Shown: in pieces, positions 35,401-43,699 of the stretch
Position numbering within the stretch: the first letter of the stretch is position 1
Layout: every line of letters starts with the position of its first letter
Source: Yponomeuta sedellus
Taxonomy: Eukaryota; Arthropoda; Insecta; Lepidoptera; Yponomeutidae
Direction: 5' to 3'
Assembly (NCBI GenBank): GCA_934045075.1
Contig: OW203731.1
Coordinates: 13,897,062 to 13,961,061, forward strand
Length of the DNA stretch: 64,000 nt
Notes under the pieces: model-generated
What the model was told of the DNA's origin: nothing
The model's database searches: none
The model's input: only the letters and a program-made list of their open reading frames with translations
Translations under genes and position numbers: made by a program

Positions 35401-38400
35401 GCTAATGGGCGACTCACCGGCATCAGTGAAATTTCGAACCTCTTTACACTATTCTCTGTATTACGTACAGGCAGCGACATCTGGCTGAAGTAATTTGCAT
35501 CACTTGCAGCCCCGGGTAGTACCTACTTTGCAGTTAGGTGAGTCGCCCATTAGCTCAGTTGCAAAGAGCGCTGGCACGGATAGCCAGAAGTCACGGGTTC
35601 GTTTTTAGCCCCTAAATAAGTTTTTAAAATTGTCCTTAGCATGGGTTAGTGCATTAAAAATAAAAATAGTTTAATCATGTGGGAACAGCGATATCATTTC
35701 GATGTAAGTAACTCAGGGCTGCAAGTGATGCAAATTACTTCAGCCAGATGTCGCTCCCTCTACGTAATACAGAGAATAGTTTAAAGAGGTTCGAAATTTC
35801 ACTGATGCCGGTGAGTCGCCCATTAGCTCGGTTGGAAAGAGCGCTGGCACGGATAGCCAGAAGTCGCAGGTTCGAATCCCGGCATGGGTAGAATTTTTAG
35901 CCTCTAAATAGGTTCATAAGTTAATGACTTATTTGAGCAAACAGAAATTTTGTTATTATCCTTTGTCAATGTTGCCATGTTTATAGTGAAATCAAATGAT
36001 AATACAATAATGTAAAAAAAAAAACTCTGACCCAATTGAAATGTAATTCAATATTTATTCTTTACTAGGACTCCATTATTTGATTATAACTTTTGAAATA
36101 CTGCAAAAATATTTCAATAATTTGATTTTGAGTAACAAATGTTGATAAAGCGAAAAAGATCTGTCAGGATCATGGCAAGTGGCAAACGCTGATCTCTGCG
36201 TACGCGATACGGGTGTGTGAATATGTTACGGTATGTTATGTTTTTTGTTAATTTGATTTTATTGAAATCAAATAAATGAATATCATAAAATAAATGAATA
36301 TGAATCATTCTAGGTTCTCCGTTGAGGAGATCCTGTAACCACGTTCTTTTTCCCAGATCTATCTAACTAATCACCTTACTTTGCCGTAATCAGATCTTAT
36401 CAGAAAGTTCTGCTAAAGATCTCAATAATACAGATTAAATATGGCGAAACTTGAATAGTTTCCTACTATCCGTTGTGAAGATCTAGTGTCTGAAGGGTCT
36501 GATGATGGCACTAGAATTTGGGTACTTTGCTGTGCCATCTAAGAATTTGTCACCAAGTTTCAACAAAGATCTCATAAATACTAACCGAATAAGTACAAAC
36601 TCAAATGGTCTACTGCTATCCGTTGAGGAGATCCCATACACACCTTCCAGCGCTATCATCAGACCATGCTCCCCAAGTTTAAACAAAGATCTCATCAATA
36701 CCGATCAAATAAGACCCTAACTAAAAGATTTTACTGTAAAAAAACAATTAAAAATATTTACTGTCAGTTTTCGTTAAATACTCAGTAGAAACTGGTATTT
36801 ATGGTTATTTACTCTCGGGCGGATAATTACTAAGTAAGAATCTTTAACAATCTCTCAATAATTCATGAAATAATTCCATCACAAAAATGTTATTTTCTTG
36901 AGATATACTTACTTATTTTGTTCTTTCGTCAAAAAAGAATGAAAGATATTGAATATAGTCCTGTGGCTCGTGAGTAAAAATGGATTTAACGGTAATGCAA
37001 TCTATTTTAGCGAACGAAAACACCAATAAACGTATTTACCCTCATAAATACCCGTCGGGTAGATTCAATGGGAATATTCCCGCGAATCTACCCATTTCGG
37101 GTAAATACCCGGGTAGAATCACAACTCTAGTCACGAGTCACCCAGAAATTAAGAGCATATTCTCAATTCATGAATCGGTGGTTAAACGGTTGTTTACACT
37201 TTCAGCGCATACTGCACAGGGCGAGACGGAACGATCCTCGGCGCGTGGCAAGTCGTTTCGAGCGAAATGGCCGGCATAAACTGCAGTAAGTTGTATTTTG
37301 TGGTTATACATTATCATCTGTCTATTTACTGGTGAGGAAAAAGTCACGAGAGTGCTGTGCTAAAAATAGTAAAATATCTTAGTGGTCCGGCCACTGAATA
37401 TAATTAAGATAGACCAAAGACATAATGTATCGCCCACTTAATAAAAGTCACATAAAAATAAAAATGTATGAACCGCTTTGTTAAGATCACCTTAAAGACG
37501 AGTAGAAGGTTAAACTATTCTGCGTTGATTTTTAGTTTCCAATAAGCAAGTAGTTTTATATGAAGTCTAGTAGATCAAGATCCGGTACATGTGTGGAAAG
37601 AAATCACGGCACCGTTATAACAACTCTCATAGATTGAGACGGGCGCACGCTCGGCGCTGCATTTGCTTTCATTTGAGATTTCCGTCCGATCGCAAACGCT
37701 TGGATCGCGAAGAATTCGCACAGCGCGTTGGTAATTAAACGATAAAGAGCTGCTCCGATATTTCTTAGTTCGCAAATCGCTGACGGACACTCACTTGTTA
37801 TTAGGTGTTGGATCTTTATTAACTTAACTCCGGGATCACTTCCTTGAATTTTGAATGAGGTCGGACTATCCCAACAAAAAATCTAGTATGAAAGTGATTT
37901 CCTAATTATAAGTGCTTACGAAAGTTTTAGTTAAAATATTGGATCTTTCCTTATTGTAACGGGATGAGGTGGCACATCCTATGTGTGCCGTACATTATAG
38001 AATTCGCATTGGGGCAGCGTCAACCGGTTGGCCGTGACCGTGTCCCCGATACGCGGGCGGTTCCGCCCATCTCTCGGAATGCGGAGCCCGAGCCGCGACA
38101 CTTGACCGCTACAGCAGCCTGAGATAAAGAACTACGCTCTTCCTTTCGGGAAACGAGATTAAACAATGTGGGCCAATGTCAAGTGCAAGCTTTTCAATTC
38201 CGTCATCTTTCTCTACCTCGTTTTTTTGTACGTGAGAGGTATTGTCTTGCATGGGTATTTATTATGCTCATTGATTGTCGCCTGCCTGCCTGACAATATG
38301 ATCTTCATCTTTAACTATTTGTCTGTTTTGTACGGATGCTGGTTGGTACCAAATCTTGACAAGGAAACATGCTGATGTTACAGGTGCGAAATGTATAATA

Positions 38401-40046
38401 ATAATTTGCGTAACTTCGAAAATGTAGTTACATTGTTACAACCTTGAATTTGTGTACTTCATAAACAACAAAAAAACTGCTGTTGTGGCTGGGAATAAAT
38501 TTATGGATGATACTTGTTTAAATTTTGTGAAATTCAAATTAACTTTGTTATTGTAACTTACCTCCATACCTACGTCGCAATAGAAACAACCATGACCTCT
38601 GTAAATTAGTGCGGAATTTCAGATAACGCCTTGCCCGGCCATGTGGCATTATGTTGTTATAGTAAATAATTTGCTTAAGATGATTTGGAACAGACAGCTT
38701 TGGAAGAATCTCAATGTAACCGCTGATTTCCGAGTTGCAAATTTCACTACAAAAAAACTATCTGACAGTCTAGTCTTTATTGAGAAATCTGAAAAACCAG
38801 CACTATACTTAAGGATCTAAGCATTTAGCGAATTTCTCAATTAATAAATCGGCTTTTAGTGCCATAGGTTTATGCCGGACAGTATTTCGTCCACAACTAA
38901 ACGAAAACGGGAAAGAAAGCAATATCTGAATATTATTGTTATGCCTCGTTGGTTTCGGTTGAATTTGTAGCGTCTACTTCGGTGAATTTTGAATCTATCT
39001 TAGGCTTGATATACATATAATAAGGCAGATCTGCCTTATTCATAACTGAACGACAAACTGAAAAGAGAGCAATACTATCTGATTTATTTCTTGTTTGTTT
39101 CAAGTGAGTTACATAATACGCTCTTTCGGAAAATTTTGTTTAAAACTTTCTTAGTTGTTGCCGTTACAGTTCCATAACCATATTTTTTATCTAGCTGATA
39201 TATGTCCCAAAGTATGGCACAGGGCTTAATTACCACTAGTGCCCACCGCGGATTGGCAATTTCAAAAGCAAAGACATAGGTAATGTAATGCCAAGACATG
39301 GGGTCTATGAGCACCTTAGACAATCAGAATTCCTCACGAAGTTTCTTTTTACGGTTAGCGAGTGGCATTGCTACTACTACTTCACAAATGTACGTAACTT
39401 AGAAAAACGGTATTCGAACCGACAACCTCCTGAATGTGAGGCCGGCGTTCTGCCGCTGCGTTAACGTAACCTAACCTTGGTAATATCACACTATAATATT
39501 GAGGCGACAGTATGTGAGTGTGTGTTTATATCTGTTTCTTCTTCACGTCTAAACGGCTGGAGCGATTTTAATAAAATTTGGTATGGAGTTAACCGACACC
39601 CTGGATTACACTACACATAGGCTACGTTTTACCGCGGGAAAATATCTTATTCATATCTTATTAAAACGGTAAACCGCGGGTAACACCGCGGGGCAGTTAT
39701 TAGTGAAAGTATAAATGTTGAGAAAGTATAAATAACATTTGACGCACCATATTATATACCTTTTGTTCGATTGAGGAAAGTGGACGTGAACCCATTATTG
39801 GTCACCGTTGACGTGTTTGTTTCTTCGTTCGCAGACTGCGCCCGCGACACCATGATTTACTTCCCGGAACACGGGATGGAGGTGAGCATGACATGCCAAG
39901 CCAACGGCAACTATCGGCCGAATCAGAACACCGGGAACGTCTACTACTGCGTCGACGCGGATGGATATCCAGTCACCGACTTCCTGGAAGCCTGGCCGCA
40001 GGACAACTGCGCGAGTTTTGCTACGCAATCTTCCACGAACCCTTAG
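23222..40046 (+). CDS. Secreted thyroglobulin type-1-module protein, six exons
   Basis: Exons 23222-23432, 28584-28677, 29624-29700, 30702-30887, 32843-33010 and 39835-40046 join in frame to 948 nt (315 residues). Residues 1-24 (MNFSNLLIVSLFVLLRWTLF... RVNA) are a clear signal peptide. The mature part is a string of Cys modules. A short N-terminal one (CCPRC) is followed by two thyroglobulin type-1-like domains with YAPVQC/CFC and YEPLQC/CWCA cores. A more divergent module (TFCDYDGSYGPYQ) and a last one (CQANGNYRPNQN, YYCVDADGYPV) complete it. The family fold is the disulfide-rich TY domain, used as cysteine-protease inhibitor or extracellular matrix module. The specific role here is unknown. 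Intron 1 contains an intact Gypsy element and intron 5 a giant inverted repeat. Confidence 0.85.
23610..23736 (+). repeat. Left LTR, 127 bp
   Basis: It begins TGTAATGTAGGG and ends TTTCTACA (TG...CA). I found no difference from the right LTR when reading base by base. At 127 bp it is unusually short for Gypsy. Confidence 0.95.
23737..23755 (+). promoter_or_regulatory. Primer-binding site of the Gypsy element
   Basis: GTGGCGACGAAATGGAC follows the LTR. The TGG complements the CCA end of a tRNA. The first bases (TGGCGAC) are like those of insect elements primed by tRNA-Arg, but the primer was not verified. Confidence 0.6.
23800..27990 (+). CDS. Gypsy gag-pol polyprotein, single frame
   Basis: About 1,396 residues from the ATG at 23800 (MSLGKISAFDPAKDSWDLYV). 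The upstream 63 nt are open but lack ATG. In order: retrotransposon Gag; two zinc knuckles (CQACGGEHDTNTC and CRVCYREGHLKKMC); an aspartic protease (FDTGSAISCIS); reverse transcriptase (YTKIDLSQAYAQF, active site VFLDDV); RNase H (TTDASSVGVGA, TDHKPL); and integrase. The integrase has an HHCC finger (HIGH...CAVC) and a D,D,E core (HIDFLGPF, SDNGPPF, YHPASNGAAE). No env or chromodomain is seen. Gag and Pol are in one frame without a frameshift. There are no stops, so the copy may be active. Several blocks are strongly GC-rich while the rest is AT-rich. Confidence 0.95.
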   Translation: MSLGKISAFDPAKDSWDLYVERLEQYFIANDVKEPVRVATLITAIGSDAYELMVNLCTPDRPASKTFSQLVAIMKSHLQPQPSVLAERFKFRQRKQLKNESVADYTAELKRLSKHCNFGTWLNESLRDQFVCGLSSDVIRQRLFAEDNLSFDKALKLAVTVEAAESNAVLVDGRSDTGDRGSATTSVHQWSTGGAHRERRDGYRTSAGAPGRVRAGEGSGGGCALAAWRNGRTSGGRAAAVTAKTPTAGPDRTRGEGGRRRQGSCQACGGEHDTNTCKFVRYVCRVCYREGHLKKMCPNLRGLAGPSTGNHFVEEQVMHGDSDGDSDEVNNFSIRFDSFANYLPYTIKLLVENQELDMEFDTGSAISCISYETYQKQFSDREIMDCNLQLRYYTGEIVNPVGKIEVLVCYQNRKKLLDLFVVDQGKTTLLGRQWLYELGIGLPTANVNCNRSSGDDKCFDLAGFSTKFCEVFADGLGRFTGEPVTLRVRPDARPVYMRARPLAYALREPVERALDQLVLDGVIAPVETSDWATPIVPVVKKDGSIRVCGDFKLTLNKCLEVDRFPVPKVDDLLTKLHGGERYTKIDLSQAYAQFVLDDSKKYAVINTHKGLFMYNRLIYGLSSSPGIFQRRLEQMFADMPKVGVFLDDVIITGANNQEHMANLNKVFERLQKYGLKIRKDKCTFFAHSVTYLGYTISKEGVHTCPEKVEAIKKVPRPKNVTELRSFLGLVMYYAKFVPNISTLLEPLYNLLKKDASFTWNERCEKSFFEVKRMLVSSEVLAHYSPELPLVLTTDASSVGVGAVISHLLPAAAGGGGVRERPVAFASRVLNGAERSYSQIEKEALAIIFGIRKFHQYLYGRKFILKTDHKPLVSIFGEKTGIPVMAASRMQRWAVLLSGYNYDIEYVSSQKNSADALSRLPLNVERSNKSEQTYLNFVQKFLPLTRKDIKEGTDKDEVLRKVKMCIQSGWPQVCEDEKIKPYFAKKNELYVDMDCVMWGYRLVIPEALRNSILKELHIGHLGIVKMKSVARSYVWWPGVDADVERAGRECAVCVADSAAPPRAPPVPWIYHPEPWTRLHIDFLGPFHGRTFFVIIDSSSKWMEAFSMERTTASAVIKVLRETFARFGLPREVVSDNGPPFTSREYLEFMNNNGVKVSYSAIYHPASNGAAENAVKLCKRAVRKSLRDGVDMDAALQTYLMAYRNVEHSTTGSSPAMLLQRRSLRSRLDLLRGDQCITERVQRAQQRQVENARGRNRQFGVGDEVWIRDYTGRKWDSGRIDEKMGSRNYLVTKDDGSPVKRHIDQIKRKFTPMYDLPSPSTTDSAGEVAVHQPGGDAVGTSVAPASPHASEVRVRTPVAAAGPTRDRPEPLPTAPYFLSENRPHRTKKPVKRYGFEID
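28096..28222 (+). repeat. Right LTR, 127 bp
   Basis: Same length and sequence as the left LTR, followed directly by the target duplication AAATC. Confidence 0.95.
28385..28545 (-). mobile_element. SINE C-like fragment
   Basis: The segment GTTAGCGAGTGGTATTGCTA ... CTTCACAAATGTACATAAC plus a degenerate tRNA-like head matches copies near 39350-39480 and, reversed, 53309-53470. It lies just after the Gypsy element in intron 1. Confidence 0.55.
28584..28677 (+). CDS. TY-module gene exon 2
   Basis: The acceptor is AATTCTCAG and the donor GGCAG|GTAAGA. The exon is 94 nt. It encodes DPETEGCQPPSNCLADGRYA then PVQCKGDNFVG, the first half of TY module 1. Confidence 0.85.
28678..29623. other. Intron 2 of the TY-module gene
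   Basis: It contains a dispersed-repeat fragment near 28815-28890 (TATCAACCCTTGTATGTCCCC, also seen reversed near 60770) and a CA microsatellite at 29232-29294. Nothing else is recognised. Confidence 0.5.
29232..29294. repeat. CA-rich microsatellite
   Basis: An imperfect then pure (CA)n run in intron 2 of the TY-module gene. Confidence 0.9.
29624..29700 (+). CDS. TY-module gene exon 3
   Basis: The acceptor is TTTACCAACAG and the donor TTGCG|GTAAGG. The exon is 77 nt. It encodes CFCSDEHGNRIFGQMWRSEA then SDMTC, the CxC core and last Cys of TY module 1. It is too short to stand out as an open frame but fits the phase exactly. Confidence 0.82.
29701..30701. other. Intron 3 of the TY-module gene
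   Basis: No gene or clear mobile element. The 12-mer CTTGCAGCCGTC occurs at 30661-30672 and again at the start of exon 4 (30702-30713), so a second AG lies 36 nt upstream of the used acceptor. Confidence 0.5.
30702..30887 (+). CDS. TY-module gene exon 4
   Basis: The acceptor is CCTTCCTTCCAG and the donor TTGCT|GTACGT. The exon is 186 nt. It holds a whole TY module: CSRRRAELE, LHCSANGDYEPLQC, GLCWCAKP, ending LPC. Confidence 0.88.
30888..32842. other. Intron 4 of the TY-module gene
   Basis: Two SINE A pieces at 31216-31570; otherwise AT-rich DNA with no coding signal. Confidence 0.5.
31216..31570 (-). mobile_element. SINE A copies (one complete unit and a second head)
   Basis: On the minus strand the tRNA-like head GCCCATAAGCTCAGTTGGAA ... 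GGTTCGAATCCC lies at about 31258-31330, with the CCTATTTAGAGGCTAAAAA tail side. The body runs to about 31515 and a second, degraded head follows at about 31520-31560. Confidence 0.75.
32843..33010 (+). CDS. TY-module gene exon 5
   Basis: The acceptor is TATTTTTTCAG. The donor is chosen as AACA|GTATGT rather than the nearby GTAAGT, because only phase 1 keeps exon 6 in frame. It encodes a divergent module, QYLRRCESVVHALAVIN then FCDYDGSYGPYQIVN. Confidence 0.82.
33051..33131. repeat. Perfect 32-bp-arm hairpin beside exon 5
   Basis: Arms 33051-33082 (CCATGTTGCGTCACAAGGAC...) and 33100-33131 are exact complements with a 17-nt loop. It begins 41 nt after the exon 5 donor, so it would fold in the pre-mRNA. 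Confidence 0.92.
33220..33298. repeat. Cluster of GGGTAAATACCC palindromes (left edge)
   Basis: Repeated self-complementary GGTAAATACCC motifs border the left inverted arm. A related but rearranged cluster sits at 37054-37125 beyond the right arm. Confidence 0.7.
33299..34636 (+). repeat. Left arm of giant inverted repeat
   Basis: It pairs with 35716-37053. Position n pairs with 70352-n at both ends and at every landmark checked, so there is no net indel across 1,338 bp, and only scattered substitutions were seen. It includes internal repeats of about 120-150 bp (GATGAGATCTTTGTTTAAAC near 33655, 33777 and a weaker third near 33925) and, at the inner end, a reversed SINE A. Confidence 0.93.
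34439..34640 (-). mobile_element. SINE A copy in the left arm
   Basis: tRNA-like head on the minus strand (GCCCATTAGCTCAGTTGGAA; GCAGGTTCGAATCCC) with the adjacent CTGTATTACGTAGAGGGAGC body. Its mirror image is at 35712-35913. Confidence 0.8.
34637..35715. repeat. Spacer of the giant inverted repeat, nested repeats
   Basis: In order: a SINE A head (34665-34740, +), a reversed partial MITE X (34745-34965), a direct copy of arm sequence 33463-33565 (34966-35070), AT-rich DNA, then SINE A units at 35315-35520 (-) and 35536-35660 (+). Confidence 0.75.
34745..34965 (-). mobile_element. Partial MITE X copy
   Basis: The reverse complement of the MITE X left end, finishing GAGCAACTGTATTAAAAA. It shares the AACCAACCATGAAG and GGGCTATTACACACTCGTGC segments with the copies at 9366 and 58136. 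Confidence 0.75.
35716..37053 (-). repeat. Right arm of giant inverted repeat
   Basis: The reverse complement of 33299-34636. A 64-residue frame in each arm translates identically. Another of about 71 residues differs at one residue. Even an 11-base homopolymer keeps its length in both arms. Confidence 0.93.
37130..37800. other. Unique, moderately GC-rich island in intron 5
   Basis: It contains ATGGCCGGCATAAACTGCA|GTAAGT at 37269 with a good start context, and a balanced-composition tract at 37590-37800. It may be an alternative start or enhancer. No proof. Confidence 0.25.
39350..39480 (-). mobile_element. SINE C copy
   Basis: Minus-strand tRNA-like head GTTACGTTAACGCAGCGGCA ... CGGTTCGAATACCG (Val-like CAC loop) followed by the body with AGTTACGTACATTTGTGAAG. 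Confidence 0.65.
39835..40046 (+). CDS. TY-module gene exon 6 (terminal)
   Basis: The acceptor is TCGTTCGCAG. The exon encodes CARDTMIYFPEHGMEVSMTC then QANGNYRPNQN and YYCVDADGYPV, ending SSTNP before TAG at 40044. This is the last Cys module and a short tail. No clear AATAAA was seen within 100 bp. Confidence 0.88.
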
Positions 40047-42009
40047 TTTGATAACGTTTTTCACTAGCCAACTGTTTAACCTTTGACTAATGATAAATTG
40101 ATAGATTTATAGAGAACAATTTATCACATTACTAATATTATAAAGACGATTTTTGTGAGTGTGTATGTTTGTTACACAAATTACACAGATCACAGACACA
40201 GACGGCCTTATCACTAAAAGTGAGCTCATCCAGACAACGTTTCGTTGATTAATTGATTGACTATGTGATTGCAACAACGACGTCTGTCCTAATTTCATTT
40301 TGTTCGTTTTAATTTTATTGTTTATGTATACTTGCTACGCATATGGTATTTTATACACTATTTATATATTGAATACACTATTATATACATACGTATTATT
40401 GCTATTATTTATATTGCGACATACCGAGCCGCGCACTGGTACACTTACTCGTGGCATTCATAGGTACTGACTGAAAAACAACGCTGAGGGCTCACACCCC
40501 CAGCAAAAAGCTGAGTCAGCTGCCTTTTGCAGCAACGGAAACACACCGCGACAAAACTGCATAAATTGTTTTTATAACTTCTTTTGTTGTTTTCCGTTGA
40601 GTTTATTTAGTATTTTTTTAGTTTAGTTTGTGTGACTGTTGATGCTAGAGAAGGAAAGAGAAACATCTCTTTCTTTCTCTTATCCAGTACTTCAGGCACG
40701 AGTTTTCTATTGTCTGTAATAATTTATTTTATATGTTGTTTTACTTGTGTCCAGACCACACAAAGTACCCCTGATCAAAGTGACGTGGATGAAGGCGTAG
40801 CATAAGTATACCCATCTTATCCTACAAGGAGCCAGTGGCCTACTTACACGCACGAAATCCTTAGCGATTCCAGTCGCCTAACTGTCAAATTAGTATGGAA
40901 TTTGACAGGCGATCAAAATCGCTTAGGATTTGGTACGCATAATATTGGAGCTGATACCTGTTTTCGCGGGTCTTAGATTACCGATGCCTGAAATGAATGT
41001 ACACAAGTAAAATTATAAAGTTTTAACTGTGCACAAAGTAATCCGAATCTTTCGGGAATTCCGAATAACGAGAATTTCAAACGTTTTAGCCGTTATCAGG
41101 TTTCTGTCGCTGTGCCATTAATATTAGGTAAATAATTAGACAGATTGCTTAGAAACATTCGTTTTATTGTGAAATAGTGATTCTGTTTGGTGTCTGACAA
41201 AAGAAACCTAAACCTTGCCTAAAAACGGAACCCTTATAAGTCCCTTTGTTATCCGTCCGTCGGGCCATCCGTCCGTCCGTCGGGCCATCCGTCCGTCCGT
41301 CAAGACCCTTTGTCTTGGAAACACATGGAGGTATCGAGTTGAAATGAAAATGGTATTGTCAGGTCTACAGTCCCTTGAAGTTGTAAAAAATGAAACTGTT
41401 TTTTTTTTGTATTATTCTCCATTATCTGCGATCAGTCCATCACTATGAGCAGATGTGTTCCCTGAGTAGTCACATGAAGAGTGTGACCTCCAGTGAGGGC
41501 ATCTACCCATAGGTAACCTAGAACTAGAGGGGTTCCTGCAGCTCCAGATGTGATGTAAACCGTTTACGCAAAAAAAGTTATGGCCGTTTATAAAAAACAC
41601 TTTTTTTTTCGTGCTTCGACTTTGTGCAATACGGGATTACAAACCTTTGATTTCAGTCGCTTGCAGTCTGAGCCTTAGACCTTATTCAGAAGGGTTGAAT
41701 TCGCCGCGGATCGTCTCGTTCTAATTCATAGGCGCGCTGGCGAGGTACTGAATGGGCACCAATTTATCGCGCCTAGGTTGTATTATACGCGCAACTCTGA
41801 AGACTATTGCGCGAGTATTCGTGGCGAATTCGCTCTTTCTCGACAATGCCTTACGGCCGGTTTCTGAACTGAGATATTCACTAACACCTAAGTAACGTTA
41901 TGTCACGCTCTTTTCTGAGAAATTCGGAGGGACAGCACCACACTTAACTATTTACTTAGCGAAATTGACAATTCAGAAATTGGTCTTTAGTTGAGCAACC
42001 TTTACCCAC
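40047..42009. other. Intergenic, repeat fragments
   Basis: An imperfect hairpin near 40846-40930 (AAATCCTTAGCGATT ... AATCGCTTAGGATTT), a CCGT-rich tandem tract at 41259-41312 (two CCGTCGGGCCATCCGTCCGT units), and a homopolymer-flanked dispersed repeat to about 41610. No gene recognised. Confidence 0.45.
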
Positions 42010-42107
42010 CGGACAAGTGAGCGTCGGCACCGGCCGGAGTCTGCGGTGAGCGTCGCGTCACCCGAAGCCGGCGGCGCGCCGCCCGCGGCCCGGTCGCAGT
42101 CGCCCAT
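42010..42107 (-). CDS. Candidate unassigned exon
   Basis: On the minus strand, CCCGTGTTCCAG|ATGGGCGAC opens a 98-nt GC-rich block that ends CTTGTCCG|GTGGGT. It translates MGDCDRAAGGAPPASGDATL then TADSGRC. Both splice sites fit consensus and the composition contrasts with the surroundings. No partner exon was found. It could be an upstream exon of a minus-strand gene. It does not join in frame to the Spn start exon. Confidence 0.3.
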
Positions 42108-42699
42108 CTGGAACACGGGGATCTGGTTACAAAGGAGGCCTGGCGACCTTAGCGTTGAAGGTTACGCTGCTAGTCCGCTCTGCGCGGGAGACTAGAACAG
42201 GCGGCAGCGCAACAACCTTTACATGCATGCCATATACTTAGTTATGTCGGCCCGCCACTTACGGGTACAACTGAAACGTAAAGTGGATTTGCGGTCGACT
42301 GTACCGTCGACAGCATGCACTTAAGCAGTTTCGGGAGACGTTTTACTACAACTACATAGGGTCGCGACCCACATCCAAGTAACAAGGTCGTCGTATTATA
42401 ATTTTGCTCTACTAGTCCTCACCCAATGCACTCACTCAGAGTTATTCATAAACTCTACATGACTTACACCGAACGCTAGTAATATATGTGTTCCAGTAAG
42501 ATAGGTAGCATCATATCTATGTACTAGCTTTTGCCCGCGACTCCGTCCGCGTGGACTTTAGTTATTCAGCATGCTTCAATAAAAGTCGCAGACGATTTTT
42601 GTTCTGATCAATTATCTGACTCTGCGACAAATCGTAGAAGAACAAAATCAATTTTGGAAGAGATTCAAGGAACAAAATTTTGTAACCTCCTTCACTTTT

Positions 42700-43543
42700 G
42701 AGCCAATGGGCGACTCACGGCATCAGTGAAATTTCGAACCTCTTTACAATATTCTCTGTATTACGTACATTGGCTCAATTGGTAGAGCGCTGGTACGGAT
42801 AGCCAGAGGTTGCGGGTTCGAATCCCGGCATGGGTGAAGTTTTTAGCCTCTAAATAGGTTTTTAAATTTGTTCCTTAGCACGGGTTAGTGCATTAAAAAA
42901 AATAAAAATAGTGTAATCATGTGGGTACAGTGACAGTGATATCGTTCCGATGTTAAAACCTAACTGCAAAGTAGGTAGTCGGGGCTGTAAGTAATGCAAT
43001 TTGCTTAAGTCAGATGTCGCTGCCTGTACGTAATACAGAGAATATTGTAAAGAGGTTCGAAATTTCACTGATGCCGTGAGTCGCCCATTGGCTCAATTGG
43101 TAGAGCGCTGGTACGGATAGCCAGAGGTTGCGGGTTCGAATCCCGGCATGGGTGAAGTTTTTAGCCTCTAAATAGGTTTTTAAATTTGTTCCTTAGCACG
43201 GGTTAGTGCATTAAAAAAATAAAAATAGTGTAATCATGTGGGTACAGTGATATCGTTCCGATGTTAAAACCTAACTGCAAAGTAGGTAGTCGGGGCTGTA
43301 AGTAATGCAATTTGCTTAAGTCAGATGTCGCTGCCTGTACGTAATACAGAGAATATTGTAAAGAGGTTCGAAATTTCACTGATGCCGTGAGTCGCCCATT
43401 GGCTCAATTGGTAGAGCGCTGGTACGGATAGCCAGAGGTTGCGGGTTCGAATCCCGGCATGGGTGAAGTTTTTAGCCTCTAAATAGGTTTTTAAATTTGT
43501 TCCTTAGCACGGGTTAGTGCATTAAAAAAATAAAAATAGTGTA
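42700..43543 (+). repeat. Tandem array of SINE A units carrying tRNA-like heads
   Basis: Three near-identical heads start at 42771, 43089 and 43400 (periods 318 and 311). The difference is one extra GTGACA and one A. Each has box A (TGGCTCAATTGG), box B (GGTTCGAATCCC), an anticodon-like loop ACGGATA lacking U33, and a body ending in the TACGTAATACAGAGAATATT segment. The third unit is cut after AAAAATAGTGTAA. Confidence 0.9.
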
Positions 43544-43699
43544 AACATTTTTTATACCTCCCATACAAATTTTGGCAACCCTTTTCGTCCCCTTAGGGGT
43601 TGAAAAAAAATCGGTCTTATTCCTTGCCTACATTATACATAGACCCCCTGTGCAAAATTTCAGCTTCCTAGGTCCAACGGCTTGGGCTGGGCGTTGATG

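Larger units (their letters stand above)
33011..39834. other. Intron 5 of the TY-module gene (6.8 kb)
   Basis: It holds a hairpin at 33051-33131, a large repeat block at 33220-37130 with two long inverted arms, and then fairly unique DNA at 37130-38160. A SINE fragment lies at 39350-39480 and a dispersed repeat at 39500-39715 (ACGTCTAAACGGCTGGAGCG ... CGCGGGGCAGTTATTAG). No supported coding exon. Confidence 0.55.

Noticed and set aside
36980..37279. 99-residue plus-strand frame
   Set aside because: Its first part is inverted-repeat arm and palindrome cluster. Only the final ATG-GTAAGT segment is worth noting.
37980..38160. Balanced-composition tract suspected to be a structured RNA
   Set aside because: No match to tRNA, 5S or snRNA landmarks that I could identify.
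42771..42840. Functional tRNA genes in the 42.7-43.5 kb array and elsewhere
   Set aside because: The acceptor stem does not close properly, the T stem has a mismatch, position 33 is C, and all copies are embedded in the same SINE body.
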